Assembly: GCA_903913355.1 (NCBI GenBank)
Contig: CAIWKU010000136.1
Coordinates: forward strand, 1 to 6,551
DNA from: an uncultured Bacteroidota bacterium
GTDB taxonomy: Bacteria; Bacteroidota; Bacteroidia; Chitinophagales; Chitinophagaceae
Direction: 5' to 3'
DNA: 6,551 nt
The notes below the pieces were generated by a model. It ran no database searches. It was not told the origin of the DNA and saw only the letters and a program-made list of their open reading frames with translations. Both the position numbers and the translations under genes were made by a program. Below are positions 4,681-6,551 of the stretch, piece by piece (position 1 is the stretch's first letter; every line of letters starts with the position of its first letter).

Positions 4681-6551
4681 TTATCTTAAAACGATTGCCC
4701 CCAGGGCGGGTAAATGCACCTTTAATTTATAACATTTAGAAGGCTTGTCTACCAGTTCTGCTTCTACGGAAGGATTATACACATCCCCTGTACCCCAGAA
4801 ATCTTTGCTGTCACTATTAAATATCTCTGTCCAACTTCCTTTTCCATGCACATATACTTCCCAATCCAGTCTTACTACCGGCGTTACATTTAATATCACC
4901 AGTATATCATCTTTGGGTTTCTTACCCTTCCTCGCATAAACCAGTACCGATTCACTACGATGGTTCAGGTCAACCCATTCAAACCCGCCGGGTTCAAATT
5001 GTTTTTCATACAATGCCGGCTCTGTTTTGTAAAGTTCATTTAGTTTCCTCACACAATGCTGCATACCTGAGTGACCGGGAAATTGCAGTAATTCCCATTG
5101 CAATTCACTTTTATAATTCCATTCGTCGGTAGCACCAAATTCATTACCCATGAATAACAATTTGGAACCCGGATGTGTAAACATGTAGGTATAGAGTACC
5201 CGCAGGTTGGCAAATTTTTGCCATTCATCACCTGGCATCTTGTATAACATGGGACTCTTTCCATGAACAACTTCATCATGACTCAGGGGGAGCATAAACT
5301 GTTCATCATAAAAATACATCATGCTGAAGGAGAACTTATCCTGGTGAAATTGACGGAACAAAGGATCCATCTTAAAATAATCCAGGGTATCATGCATCCA
5401 ACCCATCATCCATTTCATGCCAAACCCAAGCCCATCTTCAAATGTAGGCTTGCTTATCTTGGGCCAATCGGTGGCTTCTTCTGCAATGGTTTGAATATCC
5501 GGGAAATCGCGGTATAATGTTTCATTCAGGTCTTTGATAAAAGCAATAGCTTCCAGGTTTCCATTGCCCCCGTATTCATTGGGCTCCCATTGACTGGCAG
5601 TTCGGCTATAATCCAAACGCAGCATGGAACTGACTGCATCCACGCGTATCCCGTCTGCATGAAATTGATCGCACCAGAAACGGGCACTACTAATCAAAAA
5701 TGATTTTACTTCTCCGCGTTTATAATTAAAAATATAAGAGTTCCAATCGGGATGGTATCCTTTACGCATATCCGCATATTCATAGGTATGCGTTCCATCA
5801 AACATAAATAAACCATGTGCATCATAGGGAAAATGAGAAGGCACCCAGTCGAGAATCACCCCAATACCTGCCTGGTGAAAAGCATCAACCATTGCCGCAA
5901 AATCCTGTGGCTCACCAAAACGGGAAGTGGGTGCAAAAAAGCCTGTTCCCTGGTAGCCCCAACTGCCATCAAATGGATGTTCCATCACAGGCATAAATTC
6001 TACATGGGTAAAACCCATATCCTTCACATAAGGAACGAGCCGTTCGGTAATCTGTGCATAGCTGTTATATATTTCTTCATTATTCTTCTCCGGACGCATC
6101 CAGCTGGCAAGATGCACTTCATATACAGAAAACGGTGCACCCAGGTTATTCGCTTTCTTTCTTTCCTTCATCCAAACCTGGTCGTTCCATCCATAATCTG
6201 TTTGCCAGGTAATGGATGCAGTATACGGGCGCTTTTCCCAAAAATGCGCAAATGGATCTCCTTTATCAAGCTTCACCCCATTAAAACCATGGATATGGTA
6301 TTTGTATGCTTCGCCTGATGAAAGATGGGGAATAAACCCTTCCCAGATACCAGAATTATCCAGTCTTACTTTTAATGGATGTGATGATTTGTTCCAATCA
6401 TTAAAATATCCGACTACCGCAACAAATGTTGCATTCGGTGCCCATACAGAAAAATAAGTTCCCGGGGTATTGAGTACTTCAATTTGCTTATTTCCAAAAT
6501 GATCATACAATCGATAATGGGTTCCCTTTTGAAAATTCCGGATATCTTCAT
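4681..6551 (-). CDS. glgB: 1,4-alpha-glucan branching enzyme (5' end beyond the right edge)
   Basis: The enzyme cuts alpha-1,4 glucan chains and rejoins them as alpha-1,6 branches during glycogen synthesis, in the cytoplasm. The ATG at 6510 is internal: the frame stays open to the edge and adds 13 codons reading EDIRNFQKGTHYR, with KGTHYR-MYDHFG matching the known GlgB N-terminal style, so the start lies outside. Numbering from that internal Met, a CBM48-like module covers about 10-100 (GTYFSVWAPNA, VVGYFNDWN). The GH13 barrel follows, with motif I DWVPSHF (221-227), motif II DGIRVDAV with R289 and nucleophile D291, motif III IAEEATDW with acid/base E344, and motif IV LPLSHDEVVHGK with H411 and D412. 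A C-terminal beta domain ends PALGAIVLR at 609. All catalytic residues are present. At 622 or more residues it is near the length of GlgB forms that lack the extra N-terminal domain. No other glycogen gene is in the window; the next gene downstream is the GIN protein. Confidence 0.96.
   Translation of the reverse strand, partial: EDIRNFQKGTHYRLYDHFGNKQIEVLNTPGTYFSVWAPNATFVAVVGYFNDWNKSSHPLKVRLDNSGIWEGFIPHLSSGEAYKYHIHGFNGVKLDKGDPFAHFWEKRPYTASITWQTDYGWNDQVWMKERKKANNLGAPFSVYEVHLASWMRPEKNNEEIYNSYAQITERLVPYVKDMGFTHVEFMPVMEHPFDGSWGYQGTGFFAPTSRFGEPQDFAAMVDAFHQAGIGVILDWVPSHFPYDAHGLFMFDGTHTYEYADMRKGYHPDWNSYIFNYKRGEVKSFLISSARFWCDQFHADGIRVDAVSSMLRLDYSRTASQWEPNEYGGNGNLEAIAFIKDLNETLYRDFPDIQTIAEEATDWPKISKPTFEDGLGFGMKWMMGWMHDTLDYFKMDPLFRQFHQDKFSFSMMYFYDEQFMLPLSHDEVVHGKSPMLYKMPGDEWQKFANLRVLYTYMFTHPGSKLLFMGNEFGATDEWNYKSELQWELLQFPGHSGMQHCVRKLNELYKTEPALYEKQFEPGGFEWVDLNHRSESVLVYARKGKKPKDDILVILNVTPVVRLDWEVYVHGKGSWTEIFNSDSKDFWGTGDVYNPSVEAELVDKPSKCYKLKVHLPALGAIVLR

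Noticed and set aside
5815..6318. Plus-strand open frame of 167 codons inside glgB
   Set aside because: It is antisense to the GH13 catalytic barrel, with no promoter or family pattern of its own.
1..6551. A novel multi-gene defence, mobile or biosynthetic system
   Set aside because: The genes are replication, nuclease, signalling, glycogen and surface proteins on mixed strands with separate transcription units; no toxin, integrase, reverse transcriptase or array is present.

Overview
The window looks like ordinary chromosomal DNA of a Bacteroidota bacterium, probably near Chitinophagaceae. No start shows a Shine-Dalgarno sequence. A TAnnTTTG-type -7 box sits before one gene. The protein families also fit: a GIN/DUF2807 head-domain secreted protein, a histidine kinase with an AHQLGTP H-box, and a branching enzyme without a long N-terminal extension. 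The family-level placement is inference from protein character and was not searched.

Layout: positions 1-1204 hold two minus-strand genes, a DEDDy-type 3'-5' exonuclease of the PolB-exonuclease-related family followed by the 5' part of holA (DNA polymerase III delta subunit), which runs off the left edge. A 37-bp divergent promoter region (1205-1241) separates them from a plus-strand gene for a membrane-anchored coiled-coil protein of unknown function (1242-2225). That gene ends in a strong intrinsic terminator (2248-2277). An orphan sensor histidine kinase follows on the plus strand (best start 2347, end 3525). Its last 38 bases overlap the 3' end of a small minus-strand gene of unknown function (3488-3790). 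An intergenic stretch (3791-3970) holds a perfect 17-bp inverted repeat. Next come two minus-strand genes, read in the order glgB then a secreted GIN-domain protein, separated by 53 bp that contain an 8-bp hairpin. glgB is open to the right edge, so its start lies outside the window.

The genes do not form one pathway. The exonuclease and holA are a plausible DNA-metabolism pair. The kinase has no response regulator nearby. glgB has no other glycogen gene within the window. Only the coiled-coil protein, the small 100-residue protein and the details of the GIN protein remain unexplained. I see no CRISPR array, mobile element, RNA gene, or defence or biosynthetic system. The most interesting items are modest: a heptad-repeat coiled-coil anchor with an Ig-like C-terminus, a W-x-x-W ladder plus regular SG turns in the GIN protein, and the intergenic palindrome.
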